Source: an uncultured Bacilli bacterium
GTDB lineage: Bacteria > Bacillota_I > Bacilli_A > RF39 > UBA660
DNA: 64,000 bases
NCBI GenBank assembly: GCA_934097015.1
Contig: CAKONF010000002.1
Span: 1 to 64,000 of the forward strand
Reading direction: 5' to 3'
A model generated the notes under the pieces. It was not told where the DNA came from and did not search any database. It worked only from the letters and a program-made list of their open reading frames with translations. Positions 1 to 7,871 of this stretch are shown one piece after another (the stretch's first letter is position 1; every line of letters begins with the position of its first letter). The translations under genes were made by a program, and so were the position numbers.

Positions 1-185
1 CTTATTAACGTATCATTTACATCAGCATATACTAATTCTAAGTTTGCTGTTGATACACTTATACTTTTATCATTTGTGTTTCCGTTTATTCTTGTTAGAA
101 AATATGCGTAAGTTAATCCTACAAGAATTAAAAGTACTAAAAATATTCCTGTTGTACTTACTATTATTTTTTGCTTACGATTCAT
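1..185 (-). CDS. SipW-type secreted/anchored protein, N-terminal part (runs off the window)
   Basis: The gene starts at 185 behind an AGGAG ribosome site and continues past position 1, so only 61 codons are visible. They read as a basic start (MNRKQK), a hydrophobic segment of about 18 residues, then TYAYF followed by a polar N/D/S stretch and STANLEL. A TYAYF-like cut region followed by a beta-strand start is typical of SipW-dependent TasA/camelysin-type secreted proteins; assignment to that group is inference. The gene has its own promoter (331-359) and a long structured leader. The mature protein lies outside the window. Confidence 0.6.
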   Translation of the reverse strand, partial: MNRKQKIIVSTTGIFLVLLILVGLTYAYFLTRINGNTNDKSISVSTANLELVYADVNDTLI

Positions 186-210
186 TCTTTTCACACTCCT
201 TTATTTGCAC

Positions 211-287
211 GAAAAAACATATTTCTTTATACCCCCCCCCCCAACGATTTTTGGGGGTTGGGGAAGAAGTATGTTTCTTGTTTTTTC
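211..287 (-). promoter_or_regulatory. Structured 5' leader with poly-C/poly-G hairpin
   Basis: The leader between the promoter at 331-359 and the start at 185 contains a long inverted repeat. Outer arms are GAAAAAACA (211-219) and its exact complement (279-287). The inner arms are CCCCAAC (239-245) and GTTGGGG (257-263). The plus strand carries an 11-C run (232-242), very unusual in this AT-rich DNA. On the minus strand the structure ends in a U-rich tract about 25 nt before the ribosome site, so it could act as an attenuator. The function is unknown. Confidence 0.5.
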
Positions 288-330
288 ATGAATCGTAAAA
301 TTTAATTTTAGGTATTTCTACCTTAAATAT

Positions 331-359
331 AATATATCAAAATTGATGATTATTGTAAA
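331..359 (-). promoter_or_regulatory. Promoter for the SipW-type secreted protein
   Basis: Minus strand: -35 TTTACA (354-359), 17-nt spacer, -10 TATATT (331-336). It lies downstream of the infB terminator and gives a leader of about 140 nt. Confidence 0.55.
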
Positions 360-383
360 TATTTTTTTGTAAATTTTATTCTG

Positions 384-416
384 AAATAAAAAAGTTAGTC
401 AAATTATTTAACTAAC
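384..416 (-). terminator. infB operon terminator
   Basis: Hairpin with stem GTTAGT (394-399) / ACTAAC (411-416), followed on the minus strand by TTTTTTATTT. The stem overlaps the infB stop codon. Confidence 0.8.
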
Positions 417-2515
417 TCATTTATGTAAAATTCGAATACATCATTTTCTTTAATGTCACTATATCCATCTATAGTAATACCACATTCAAATCCACTTTTA
501 ACTTCTTTAACACTATCTTTTTCTCTTTGTAAACTTCCAACTTTTCCATCATATATAATTACACCATCACGTATTACACGTACCATTGCATTTGATTTAA
601 TTATACCACTGGTAACCATTGCTCCTGCAATTTTACCAACTTTAGAGAATGTAAATATTTTTCTAACTTCTGCAGTACCAATTACTTTTTCTACATATTC
701 TGGATCTAATAATCCTTTCATTGCAAGTTCCATTTCTTCTACTAATTTGTAAATAATTGTATAAAGTTTAACATCTACACTATATTCTTTTGCAACTTCT
801 TTAGTTATATTACTTGGTACAACATTAAATCCTATTACTATTGCATTACTAGCGTTTGCAAGTACTATGTCACTTTCCGTAATAGTTCCTATCCCACTTC
901 TTATAACTTTTACTTTAACGCCTTCTACATCTATTTTTTCTAATGCATTTTTAACTGCTTCTTCGCTACCACGAACATCACATTTTAGTACAACATTAAT
1001 TTCTTTTACACCTGATTGCATTTGTTCGAATAATCTTTCAAAGCTTACTACTTCTTTTTTTTGTTTTTGTTCTTTTGCTTGTATAGATCTTTTTTCAGCT
1101 ACTTCACGAGCCATTTTTTCTGATTCAAAAGCCATAAATTTATCTCCGGCAGATGGATTATCACTTAAACCAGTTATTTCAACAGGAGTACTAGGTCCTG
1201 CTTCAACTATATTTTCACCTAGATCATTTTTGAATGTTCTAACCCTACCATGAGTAGTACCAACTACTATTGGGTCTCCAAGTCTTAAAGTACCATTTTG
1301 AATCAATAATGTTGCAACACCACCAATAGCTTTATCTACTCTAGATTCAATAACTGTTCCTACTGCGTATCTATTAGGATTTGCTTTTAATTCTTCTACT
1401 TCACTTATTGCAAGTAGTGTATCAAGAAGTGTATTTATTCCTTCTCCTGTTTTACAAGATATATTAACAAAAGGTATATTACCACCCCAAATTTCTGGAG
1501 TAATATTATTTTCTGCCATTTCAGTAAGTATTCTATCAGGATTTGCTTCTGGCTTATCTATTTTATTTACAGCAACTACAATTGGTACATTAGCTGCTAA
1601 AGCATGATCTATTGCTTCTTTAGTTTGAGGCATAACACCATCGTCAGCAGCAACTATAATAATTACTATATCTGTAATACTTGCTCCTCTTGCACGCATT
1701 TCAGTAAAAGCAGCGTGTCCTGGAGTATCGATAAAAGTAATTTTATTATCTTTATATTCAATTTGATAAGCGCCAATATGTTGTGTGATTCCACCAAATT
1801 CTTTATCAACAACATGGCTATTTCTTATGTAATCTAATAAACTAGTTTTACCATGGTCTACATGTCCCATTATTGTAATAACTGGTGGACGATTTACTAA
1901 ATCATCTTCATTATCTATTATTTCGTATTCTTCAAAATTTGAAATGTCTTGAGTTTCTTCTCTTTTTAAAGTTTTACCATATTCTAAAGATATTATTTCT
2001 GCATTATCAAAGTCTATTGATTGATTAATAGTTATCATTAATCCCATACCTATTAATTTTTTCATTATATCTGTTGCATTTATATTTAATTCTTTAGCAA
2101 GTTCTCCTAAAGTCATTCCATCTTTATAAAGTACGACATTTTCATCTTTTGCATTATTAGATAATTTTTCTTTGTTCTTATACATTGCTTTTTTATTTTT
2201 TAAATATTCATTTTTATCTTTTTCATTAATAGTTTTCTTTTTTACTTTTTCTCTTTTTTTTGTATTATTATCTTCTTCTGCTTGTAATTTAGAATCTAAC
2301 ATTATATTTTCTACTGCTTCATCTAATTCATCAGCGTCATTATAATCCATTTCAGTTTCTGTACTTATTAAATTCATAGTATTATCAAGCATAATAATAC
2401 CATCTTCATCTAAGTAATCATTGCCATTATTTACTTTTATATCAAGTTCTTTACATTTTTCTAATACTTCTTGAATTGAAAATCCTGATTCATTTGCATA
2501 ATCTTTTACTGTCAT
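404..2515 (-). CDS. infB: Translation initiation factor IF-2
   Basis: IF-2 is the GTPase that brings initiator tRNA to the ribosome. The 703-aa protein has a short charged N-terminal part (1-130), an IF2_N-like domain (about 130-185), then a G domain with G1 GHVDHGKT (217-224), DTPGHAAF (G3) and NKID (G4). EF-Tu-like domains II and III and the C-terminal fMet-tRNA-binding domain follow. The length is short but normal for low-GC Firmicutes. The start has AGAAGG eight bases upstream. It is last in the rimP-nusA-rnpM-infB operon and follows rnpM by 16 bp. The L7Ae-type gene ylxQ, usual before infB in Bacillus, is absent. Confidence 0.98.
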   Translation of the reverse strand: MTVKDYANESGFSIQEVLEKCKELDIKVNNGNDYLDEDGIIMLDNTMNLISTETEMDYNDADELDEAVENIMLDSKLQAEEDNNTKKREKVKKKTINEKDKNEYLKNKKAMYKNKEKLSNNAKDENVVLYKDGMTLGELAKELNINATDIMKKLIGMGLMITINQSIDFDNAEIISLEYGKTLKREETQDISNFEEYEIIDNEDDLVNRPPVITIMGHVDHGKTSLLDYIRNSHVVDKEFGGITQHIGAYQIEYKDNKITFIDTPGHAAFTEMRARGASITDIVIIIVAADDGVMPQTKEAIDHALAANVPIVVAVNKIDKPEANPDRILTEMAENNITPEIWGGNIPFVNISCKTGEGINTLLDTLLAISEVEELKANPNRYAVGTVIESRVDKAIGGVATLLIQNGTLRLGDPIVVGTTHGRVRTFKNDLGENIVEAGPSTPVEITGLSDNPSAGDKFMAFESEKMAREVAEKRSIQAKEQKQKKEVVSFERLFEQMQSGVKEINVVLKCDVRGSEEAVKNALEKIDVEGVKVKVIRSGIGTITESDIVLANASNAIVIGFNVVPSNITKEVAKEYSVDVKLYTIIYKLVEEMELAMKGLLDPEYVEKVIGTAEVRKIFTFSKVGKIAGAMVTSGIIKSNAMVRVIRDGVIIYDGKVGSLQREKDSVKEVKSGFECGITIDGYSDIKENDVFEFYINELVK

Positions 2516-2531
2516 AAATTATACCTTCTTT

Positions 2532-2795
2532 CTATTTTTTTATTAATTTTAAAACATCATCATATATTTTATCATTAACATCCGTTTCTAAATATTTATT
2601 TAAAACTTTACCTTTACGTGCTTTTTCAACAACACTTTCTTCTAATTTTAAATAAACACCTTTTCCGTTTTGTTTTCCAGTTTCATCAACAAATACTTCA
2701 TTTTCTTTATTACGTACTATTCTAATTAATTCTTTTTTTGGTAATTTTTCATGTGTTATTACACAAGTGCGCATAGGAATTTTTCTTTCTTTCAT
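2532..2795 (-). CDS. rnpM: RNase P modulator RnpM (YlxR family)
   Basis: An 87-aa YlxR/RnpM protein. The family signature is near the N-terminus: P-M-R-T-C-V (8-13), then KKELIRIVR. The central DETGKQNGKGVYL matches the family's GR(G/A)-type loop. The family binds RNase P RNA and modulates its activity in B. subtilis. It lies between nusA and infB, its conserved place. Its ribosome site is AAAGGGGTG. Confidence 0.93.
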   Translation of the reverse strand: MKERKIPMRTCVITHEKLPKKELIRIVRNKENEVFVDETGKQNGKGVYLKLEESVVEKARKGKVLNKYLETDVNDKIYDDVLKLIKK

Positions 2796-2863
2796 AATAT
2801 CACCCCTTTAATAAATTTAGTTTTTTATTATTATTTTTGTTTTAACTTTTTTACCTGCAACTT

Positions 2864-2896
2864 TTAAAGTCTATTTATTATTTCTTTATTTGCCAT
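2864..2896 (-). pseudogene. 10-codon ORF in the nusA-rnpM gap, possibly frameshifted
   Basis: An ATG at 2896 behind a GGGGGG tract opens MANKEIINRL and stops at 2864. Reading the last T of CTT again (-1) continues into a Lys-rich tail ending in KTKIIIKN, about 26 residues in total. It may be a tiny protein with a lost T in a TTTTAAAA run, or chance. No family recognised. Confidence 0.25.
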
Positions 2897-2920
2897 TTTA
2901 TACCCCCCTATATTTAACTA

Positions 2921-4036
2921 TTATTTGTTAATTTCTTCGTTTAATTCTTCCATTGTTTTAAGATTTATTCTAAATTTAGTTAATTTGCTAGCAAGTTTTA
3001 TGTTAATACCATTTTTACCTATTGCAAGTTTTTGGTTTTCTCCCTCAGCAATAACAATTGCTTCTCTTTTTTTAGTATTATCAACTATACTAACTATTAC
3101 ATCTTTGGCTGGACTTAATGCATTTTTAATATATTCTGCATCATCTTCGCTATATTGTACTAAGTCTACTTTTTCTCCATTTAATTCAGCAAGTATACTT
3201 CCGATACGGCTTCCTTTTTCTCCTATGCATGTTCCAATTGGATCTATATTAGGATTTAAACTTGAAACACTTACTTTACTTCTTACTCCTGCTTCTCTTG
3301 CAACTGCATTAAGAACTAAAATGCCTTCTTTAAATTCAGGTATAAATGTTTCAAATAGTCTTTTTACAAATCCATAATGTTTTCTAGTACATTTAATAAG
3401 TGGTCCTTTTGTAGTACTTTCTATTTTATTTATATAAACTCTTATACTACTTCCCATTTTTAATGTTTCTCCAGGAATTATTTCAGATTTTGGAAGTATT
3501 CCTCTTGCACGTCCTAAATCTACATAATAATTTTTAACATCTTCCATTTCTAGAGTTCCAACCATTATTTCGTTTTCTTTGTCTTCAAACTCTTTCATTA
3601 TACTTTCTCTTTCTGCTTCTCTTACCTTTTGTGTTAAAACTTGTTTAGCAGTTGATGTAGCAATTCTTCCGAAATCTTGTGGTGTAACTTCTTCTTGGAA
3701 TACATCTCCAACTTTTGCATCTGGATGTTTTTCTATTATGTCTTCTAATAGAACTTGTGCATCTTCATTAATATCAGGTTCTGTAAATTTAGTATTTCCA
3801 TCTTCATCAATATATTCTTCACCGTCATGATATTCATCTACTACTACATAATAAGTAAATACTTTTATATCTCCTGTTTTTCTATCAATTTCAACTTTGA
3901 CATTAGTTTTTCCTTTAAAATTCTTTTTATAAGCAGTTAAAAGTGCTTGTTCCATTCCTTCAAATACTACATCTTCACTTATTTCTTTTTCTTCTGTAAT
4001 ATGTTTTACTGCTTTTATAAATTCTTTTCCGTTCAT
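2921..4036 (-). CDS. nusA: Transcription termination/antitermination factor NusA
   Basis: NusA binds RNA polymerase and nascent RNA and controls pausing and termination. The 371-aa protein shows the N-terminal polymerase-binding domain (1-130), an S1 domain (about 135-200), and KH domains (about 200-345) with GTCIGEKGSRI and IAIGKNGINIKLA GxxG loops. It lacks the C-terminal acidic repeats of enterobacterial NusA, as is usual in Firmicutes. AGAGG precedes the start. It follows rimP by 3 bp. Confidence 0.98.
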   Translation of the reverse strand: MNGKEFIKAVKHITEEKEISEDVVFEGMEQALLTAYKKNFKGKTNVKVEIDRKTGDIKVFTYYVVVDEYHDGEEYIDEDGNTKFTEPDINEDAQVLLEDIIEKHPDAKVGDVFQEEVTPQDFGRIATSTAKQVLTQKVREAERESIMKEFEDKENEIMVGTLEMEDVKNYYVDLGRARGILPKSEIIPGETLKMGSSIRVYINKIESTTKGPLIKCTRKHYGFVKRLFETFIPEFKEGILVLNAVAREAGVRSKVSVSSLNPNIDPIGTCIGEKGSRIGSILAELNGEKVDLVQYSEDDAEYIKNALSPAKDVIVSIVDNTKKREAIVIAEGENQKLAIGKNGINIKLASKLTKFRINLKTMEELNEEINK

Positions 4037-4039
4037 AAT

Positions 4040-4291
4040 TTAACCTCTTTCTTTACTTGATATATCTAATATATACTCTTCTTTAATCAAATCATATTCA
4101 TCTAATATTGGATTAATTATATTAGTTGCTTCTACTATAGTATCTAAATCTATGCCATTAATTCTATTTAATACTATGTTTAAAAAATTATATTTACCTT
4201 GTTTAACATATTCTATTGAATCAATTGTTAGATCCAGTTTTTTTATAGGTTCACTAATTATCTCTTTAATTTTGTCTAATGTATTATCCAT
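4040..4291 (-). CDS. rimP: Ribosome maturation factor RimP, N-terminal domain only
   Basis: RimP assists 30S subunit assembly. This copy is only 83 aa against about 150 in the family. It covers the N-terminal alpha/beta domain and ends at YILDISSKERG, where homologues have the (V/I)SSPG turn that leads into the C-terminal SH3-like domain. That domain is missing. nusA starts 3 bp after the stop, so there is no hidden remainder. The start at 4291 is chosen because GGAGGG precedes it; an in-frame ATG at 4306 has no ribosome site. Position at the head of the nusA operon supports the name. Confidence 0.85.
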   Translation of the reverse strand: MDNTLDKIKEIISEPIKKLDLTIDSIEYVKQGKYNFLNIVLNRINGIDLDTIVEATNIINPILDEYDLIKEEYILDISSKERG

Positions 4292-4312
4292 ATTCCCTCC
4301 AAACATTAATAA

Positions 4313-4334
4313 AAGTGGGATATTCTGCCCACTT
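4313..4334 (-). promoter_or_regulatory. Leader hairpin before rimP
   Basis: Stem AAGTGGG / CCCACTT with an 8-nt loop, followed by TTATT on the minus strand, between the promoter at 4350-4379 and the rimP start. It resembles an attenuator or mRNA-stabilising hairpin. Confidence 0.45.
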
Positions 4335-4349
4335 AAATCTGTCAGTAGT

Positions 4350-4379
4350 ATTATAACATTATTTTTTCTGTTTTGTAAA
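4350..4379 (-). promoter_or_regulatory. rimP-nusA-rnpM-infB promoter
   Basis: Minus strand: -35 TTTACA (4374-4379), 18-nt spacer ending in TGT (extended -10), -10 TATAAT (4350-4355). Confidence 0.7.
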
Positions 4380-4383
4380 GTTT

Positions 4384-5013
4384 TTATTTTAACTTTTCAA
4401 CTATTAAGCTTCTACCGTGTCTTTCTTCGTATATGCAATAGCTTTCACTCATATTTTCTTTATATGAATCTAATATTTTTTTTAACATTTTTATAGTATT
4501 TAGTGAATAATTATCTAAATTATTAATATTTAAATCTTTTATTTCAGATATTTCTTTAAATAATATTTTATCATTTAACATTCCTAAAAATATATTGTAT
4601 TTTTCTAACTCTTTACTTTTTTCTTTTATTTTATCATTTTCATTACTATATTTTATTGTATTATATGGTATAGATAATAGTGATAAAGAAAAAATTGTTT
4701 CAAATATATATTTTATATTATTTGTATCTTCTGCTATTAATGCTAATGCAGACATCATAGAAATTAATCCAGTAGATAATAATTTTATTATTAAATTTAG
4801 TTTATTATTCGTTTTTAATGTTTTTATATCCATTAATTCATCTCTTGTTTTTGCTTCATCAATCATTCTTTCTAATATTTTTTCTTCTAAACTTTTATCA
4901 TATTTCATACTAAAACTACTTCCATCTAAATACTTCATAATTATTTTATTATCTTTTATTTCATATTTTTCTATTGTATCTTTTAATTCTTTTCCTTCAT
5001 AACCAAATTTCAT
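4384..5013 (-). CDS. Hypothetical membrane protein
   Basis: A 209-aa protein not recognised. It has a charged N-terminal domain (1-70), two probable membrane segments (about 74-93 and 104-120), then a charged, coiled-coil-prone C-terminal half. AGGAGG lies eight bases before the start. It is 31 bp downstream of the SpoIVFB-like gene and may be the last gene of that run. The rimP promoter begins right after its stop. Confidence 0.75.
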   Translation of the reverse strand: MKFGYEGKELKDTIEKYEIKDNKIIMKYLDGSSFSMKYDKSLEEKILERMIDEAKTRDELMDIKTLKTNNKLNLIIKLLSTGLISMMSALALIAEDTNNIKYIFETIFSLSLLSIPYNTIKYSNENDKIKEKSKELEKYNIFLGMLNDKILFKEISEIKDLNINNLDNYSLNTIKMLKKILDSYKENMSESYCIYEERHGRSLIVEKLK

Positions 5014-5044
5014 AAAAATCCTCCTAAAATTTATATTTATATTA

Positions 5045-5794
5045 TCATTCTATATTTAGATAGTCAAACTTTTTTAGATAATATTCTTCTTTTATTCCAT
5101 TAATATAATTATACTTATTTTTGTAAATATTTTCTTTGTTTTTAACACTTATTATCCCATTGTGTTCTATATCATATATAATTCGTTCTAAATAAAATTT
5201 ATTTAATATATATTTATAATTTTTTATATAATTTATTAAATTAACTAATAGAAATATTATTATAAAATAATTATTTACCTTGTTTATATATAAGAAATAA
5301 AAAAACGTAATTATTGAAATATAATTAAAAATAATACTAATATTCAAGCTTTTTTTAAATGGTAGTATCATTTCTAATATGCTATTAAATATTTTAAATC
5401 CATCTAGTGGGTATATTGGAATAAGATTAAATAATATTATATATAAATTATATTTTTTGAATATAAAAAAGTATTTTGTGTTTATTATATTTATTTTTAA
5501 AAATATTATCATGATTAAATAAAGTTTTATTTGTGCAATTATACCACCTAAACTTATTAGCAATATTTTTTTTGAATTTGTATTTATTAATATGTTTGAA
5601 TCTATCATTCCACCATATGGATGTAATGTTATTTTATTTACTTTAATATTATAATATTTAAAAATAATATAGTGACCAAGTTCATGAATTATTAAAATAA
5701 TATATATGATTATCATTTCTTTTATATAACCAGCTAAAATAGATAGTAATAAAAATAAGTAAGTAAATATATTTATTTTAAATAAATTTTTCAT
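5045..5794 (-). CDS. M50 intramembrane zinc metalloprotease, SpoIVFB-like
   Basis: A 249-aa site-2-protease family protein. It has the zinc motif HELGH in a membrane segment (about residues 38-42) and the second motif N-L-I-P-x-x-P-L-D-G, which supplies the aspartate ligand. About six hydrophobic segments are visible. In spore formers SpoIVFB cuts pro-sigma-K. The gene directly follows a SpoIVFA-like gene, the classic pairing. The ATG at 5794 is preferred (GGTGA ten bases upstream); an in-frame ATG at 5812 gives a longer overlap. Whether it acts in sporulation here is inference. Confidence 0.85.
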   Translation of the reverse strand: MKNLFKINIFTYLFLLLSILAGYIKEMIIIYIILIIHELGHYIIFKYYNIKVNKITLHPYGGMIDSNILINTNSKKILLISLGGIIAQIKLYLIMIIFLKINIINTKYFFIFKKYNLYIILFNLIPIYPLDGFKIFNSILEMILPFKKSLNISIIFNYISIITFFYFLYINKVNNYFIIIFLLVNLINYIKNYKYILNKFYLERIIYDIEHNGIISVKNKENIYKNKYNYINGIKEEYYLKKFDYLNIE

Positions 5795-6314
5795 AATTAA
5801 TATATTCACCATTTTTTAAAAAGGTTAAATAAATATATTCATTTTTTGTTGTTCCAATTAAAACATCTTTTTCTATATAATCATATAAATTTATACTTAA
5901 GTTTTCTAAATTACTATACCAATAATCGACTCCATCTGTACCTTGTATAATTACTGTGTTACCTAATTTTTCTTTTTCTCCAATGTATACAACTATTCCT
6001 CCACATAATGATTTCATATTATAATTTTTTCCTACATTTAATTTTACTCCATTTAAATACTTTTCTTTATCTAAGTATGTAAATTTATCACTCATTACTA
6101 CTTTTTCATCATATAAATCAAATGGTAAATATTTATTAATATATTTTTTATATATTTTATTAAAGAAAGTAAAGTTTATATTATTATTATAAACATTATT
6201 TTTAAACCATATTAAGTTTCTATCACTAAAATTACATATTATTGATATTGTTAAAAATAGTATTACACTTATTAAAAATCTTGTTATAAAACCTTTTATA
6301 TATTTTTTTGCCAT
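5778..6314 (-). CDS. Degenerate M23/LytM protein, SpoIVFA-like
   Basis: A 178-aa protein with one N-terminal membrane segment (about 9-27) and a C-terminal LytM-type fold: GGIVVYIGEKEKLGN, then VIIQGTDGVDYWYSNL. The catalytic His of active M23 enzymes (HxH near WYSNL, and the H before xxxD) is absent, so it is probably not an enzyme. SpoIVFA is a similar dead LytM protein that holds SpoIVFB inactive. The overlap with the downstream M50 gene suggests coupled translation. Confidence 0.7.
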   Translation of the reverse strand: MAKKYIKGFITRFLISVILFLTISIICNFSDRNLIWFKNNVYNNNINFTFFNKIYKKYINKYLPFDLYDEKVVMSDKFTYLDKEKYLNGVKLNVGKNYNMKSLCGGIVVYIGEKEKLGNTVIIQGTDGVDYWYSNLENLSINLYDYIEKDVLIGTTKNEYIYLTFLKNGEYINYEKFI

Positions 6315-6350
6315 ATAATCACCAGTAAATTATATGAAAAAAAGAATAAA

Positions 6351-6731
6351 TTATATGTTATTCTCTATGATTTTTCTTTTTAAATTTAATTGCATATTTA
6401 GGTTATATAGTTTTTTTATTAATTCGAAGTATTCAAATTCATTAAAATATTCTTTATATTTTTTTTCTATGTTTAAAAGTATTCTATTTATTTCGTTAAT
6501 CATCATGATACAATCTTCTTTTATTGCTACATTACTTTCTATTATAAGTTTTACGGTAATTTCTGATTTTTTTATTTCTTTTGTTATTTTTTTTATAAGT
6601 ATTTTGTTAATTAATTTATTGTTAATAATATTTAGGTTAGTTATTTTTTTTCGTGGTTTAAATTTATATCCTTTTATGTTATCAATTTTATATTTTTTAA
6701 AATCATTATTTTTATTTAATACTTCTTTCAT
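6351..6731 (-). CDS. Hypothetical basic protein
   Basis: A 126-aa, Lys/Ile/Asn-rich soluble protein, not recognised. The C-terminal half is helical and coiled-coil-prone. AGAGGG precedes the ATG and it lies 13 bp after trmD in the same direction. An overlapping plus-strand frame is rejected because this strand has the ribosome site and operon context. Confidence 0.65.
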   Translation of the reverse strand: MKEVLNKNNDFKKYKIDNIKGYKFKPRKKITNLNIINNKLINKILIKKITKEIKKSEITVKLIIESNVAIKEDCIMMINEINRILLNIEKKYKEYFNEFEYFELIKKLYNLNMQLNLKRKIIENNI

Positions 6732-6744
6732 TTTTACCCTCTGA

Positions 6745-7392
6745 CTATTTATTGTTTTTTGATAATTTTATTCTTTTTTGTTTTCTCCATTCATCTATTT
6801 TAGCATGATTTCCATTTAATAATATATCTGGAACTTTTAATCCTCTATATTCTCTTGGTTTTGTGTATACAGGATAATCGAACATATCATCTTCAAAACT
6901 TTCACTAATTAAACTTTCTTTATTTATAACTCCTTCAATTAATCTAATTACACTATCACTTATAACCATTGCTGGTAATTCTCCACCTGTTAGCACATAA
7001 TCACCAATACTTATTTCTAAGTCAACTATTGATTTTATTCTTTCATCAAAGCCTTCATAATGACCACACAATAGTATTAAATGCTTGTATGTGCTAAATT
7101 CTTTTGCTATTTTTTCTGTGTATTTTTTTCCATTAGGTGTAAGCATAACTACTACTGAATCTTCTGTTCTTATACTATCAATTGCATCAAAAATAGGTTG
7201 GCACATTAGAACCATTCCTGCTCCACCACCATAAGGTGTATCATCCACTTGTTTATTGTTGCTAGTACTAAATTCTCTAAAATCAATTATTTCTACTTCA
7301 ACCTTTTTCTTTTCTATAGCACGTTTTATAATTGATTCTTTTAAAAATCCTTCAAACATATTAGGAAAAAGTGTTAAAATACTTATTTTCAT
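6745..7392 (-). CDS. trmD: tRNA (guanine-N1)-methyltransferase
   Basis: TrmD methylates G37 of tRNAs with AdoMet, preventing frameshifts. The 215-aa protein has the SPOUT knot motifs: DDTPYGGGAGMV, LLCGHYEGFDERI and EISIGDYVLTGGELPA. The C-terminal HAKIDEWR carries the catalytic Asp. It is slightly shorter than the usual 240 aa at the C-terminus. It overlaps rimM by 4 bp. Confidence 0.97.
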   Translation of the reverse strand: MKISILTLFPNMFEGFLKESIIKRAIEKKKVEVEIIDFREFSTSNNKQVDDTPYGGGAGMVLMCQPIFDAIDSIRTEDSVVVMLTPNGKKYTEKIAKEFSTYKHLILLCGHYEGFDERIKSIVDLEISIGDYVLTGGELPAMVISDSVIRLIEGVINKESLISESFEDDMFDYPVYTKPREYRGLKVPDILLNGNHAKIDEWRKQKRIKLSKNNK

Positions 7393-7871
7393 ATTATCAA
7401 TCCTTCTATATTTTGAACAATAATTTGTTTATTTTCTAAATCTACTTTTTTTATGTAATTAGCTTTTAAAGGTATATAATAATTCTTTTTATAATCTATT
7501 TTTAGTAAAGGGTTTATATCATTATTATAATCTTTTACTATTCCGTATACTGTATCATTTGATACAACATTTAATCCAATAAGATCACTTAATAAATATT
7601 CACTTTTTTTTAAATTTAATGATATTCTACTAACATATACTTTTTTTCCTACATATTTTAAAACATCATTAATATTATTTAAATTGTCTATTGTTATCAT
7701 ATCAAATACTTTATGAAATCTATAACTTGTTATAGTATGTTCTTCATTTTCTATTATTATTTTGTTTCCAACTTTAAATACTAAATCTTTTTTTTCAAAA
7801 TCACTTAGTATTCTTAATTCACCTTTAATTCCATGAGTATTTACAATTTTTCCTACATATACTAAATCCAT
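7389..7871 (-). CDS. rimM: 16S rRNA processing protein RimM
   Basis: RimM helps 30S assembly by binding S19. The 160-aa protein has the N-terminal barrel start VGKIVNTHGIKGELRI and a C-terminal PRC-barrel region (LIGLNVVSNDTVYG, then NYYIPL). The ATG overlaps the stop of the upstream surface-protein gene (TAATG) with GAGGG before it, so translation is likely coupled. It is followed by trmD, the usual partner. Confidence 0.95.
   Translation of the reverse strand: MDLVYVGKIVNTHGIKGELRILSDFEKKDLVFKVGNKIIIENEEHTITSYRFHKVFDMITIDNLNNINDVLKYVGKKVYVSRISLNLKKSEYLLSDLIGLNVVSNDTVYGIVKDYNNDINPLLKIDYKKNYYIPLKANYIKKVDLENKQIIVQNIEGLII

Noticed and set aside
2864..2896. Relic of ylxQ (L7Ae family) between nusA and rnpM
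   Set aside because: Slight likeness only, and ylxQ normally lies between rnpM and infB.
2925..3377. Plus-strand ORF over nusA, and similar ones over infB
   Set aside because: Shadows of conserved genes on the other strand.
6334..6744. Plus-strand 136-aa ORF opposite the 126-aa minus gene
   Set aside because: Composition is that of a reverse-strand shadow (Phe/Ile/Leu-rich) and there is no ribosome site; the minus ORF has one and sits in an operon.
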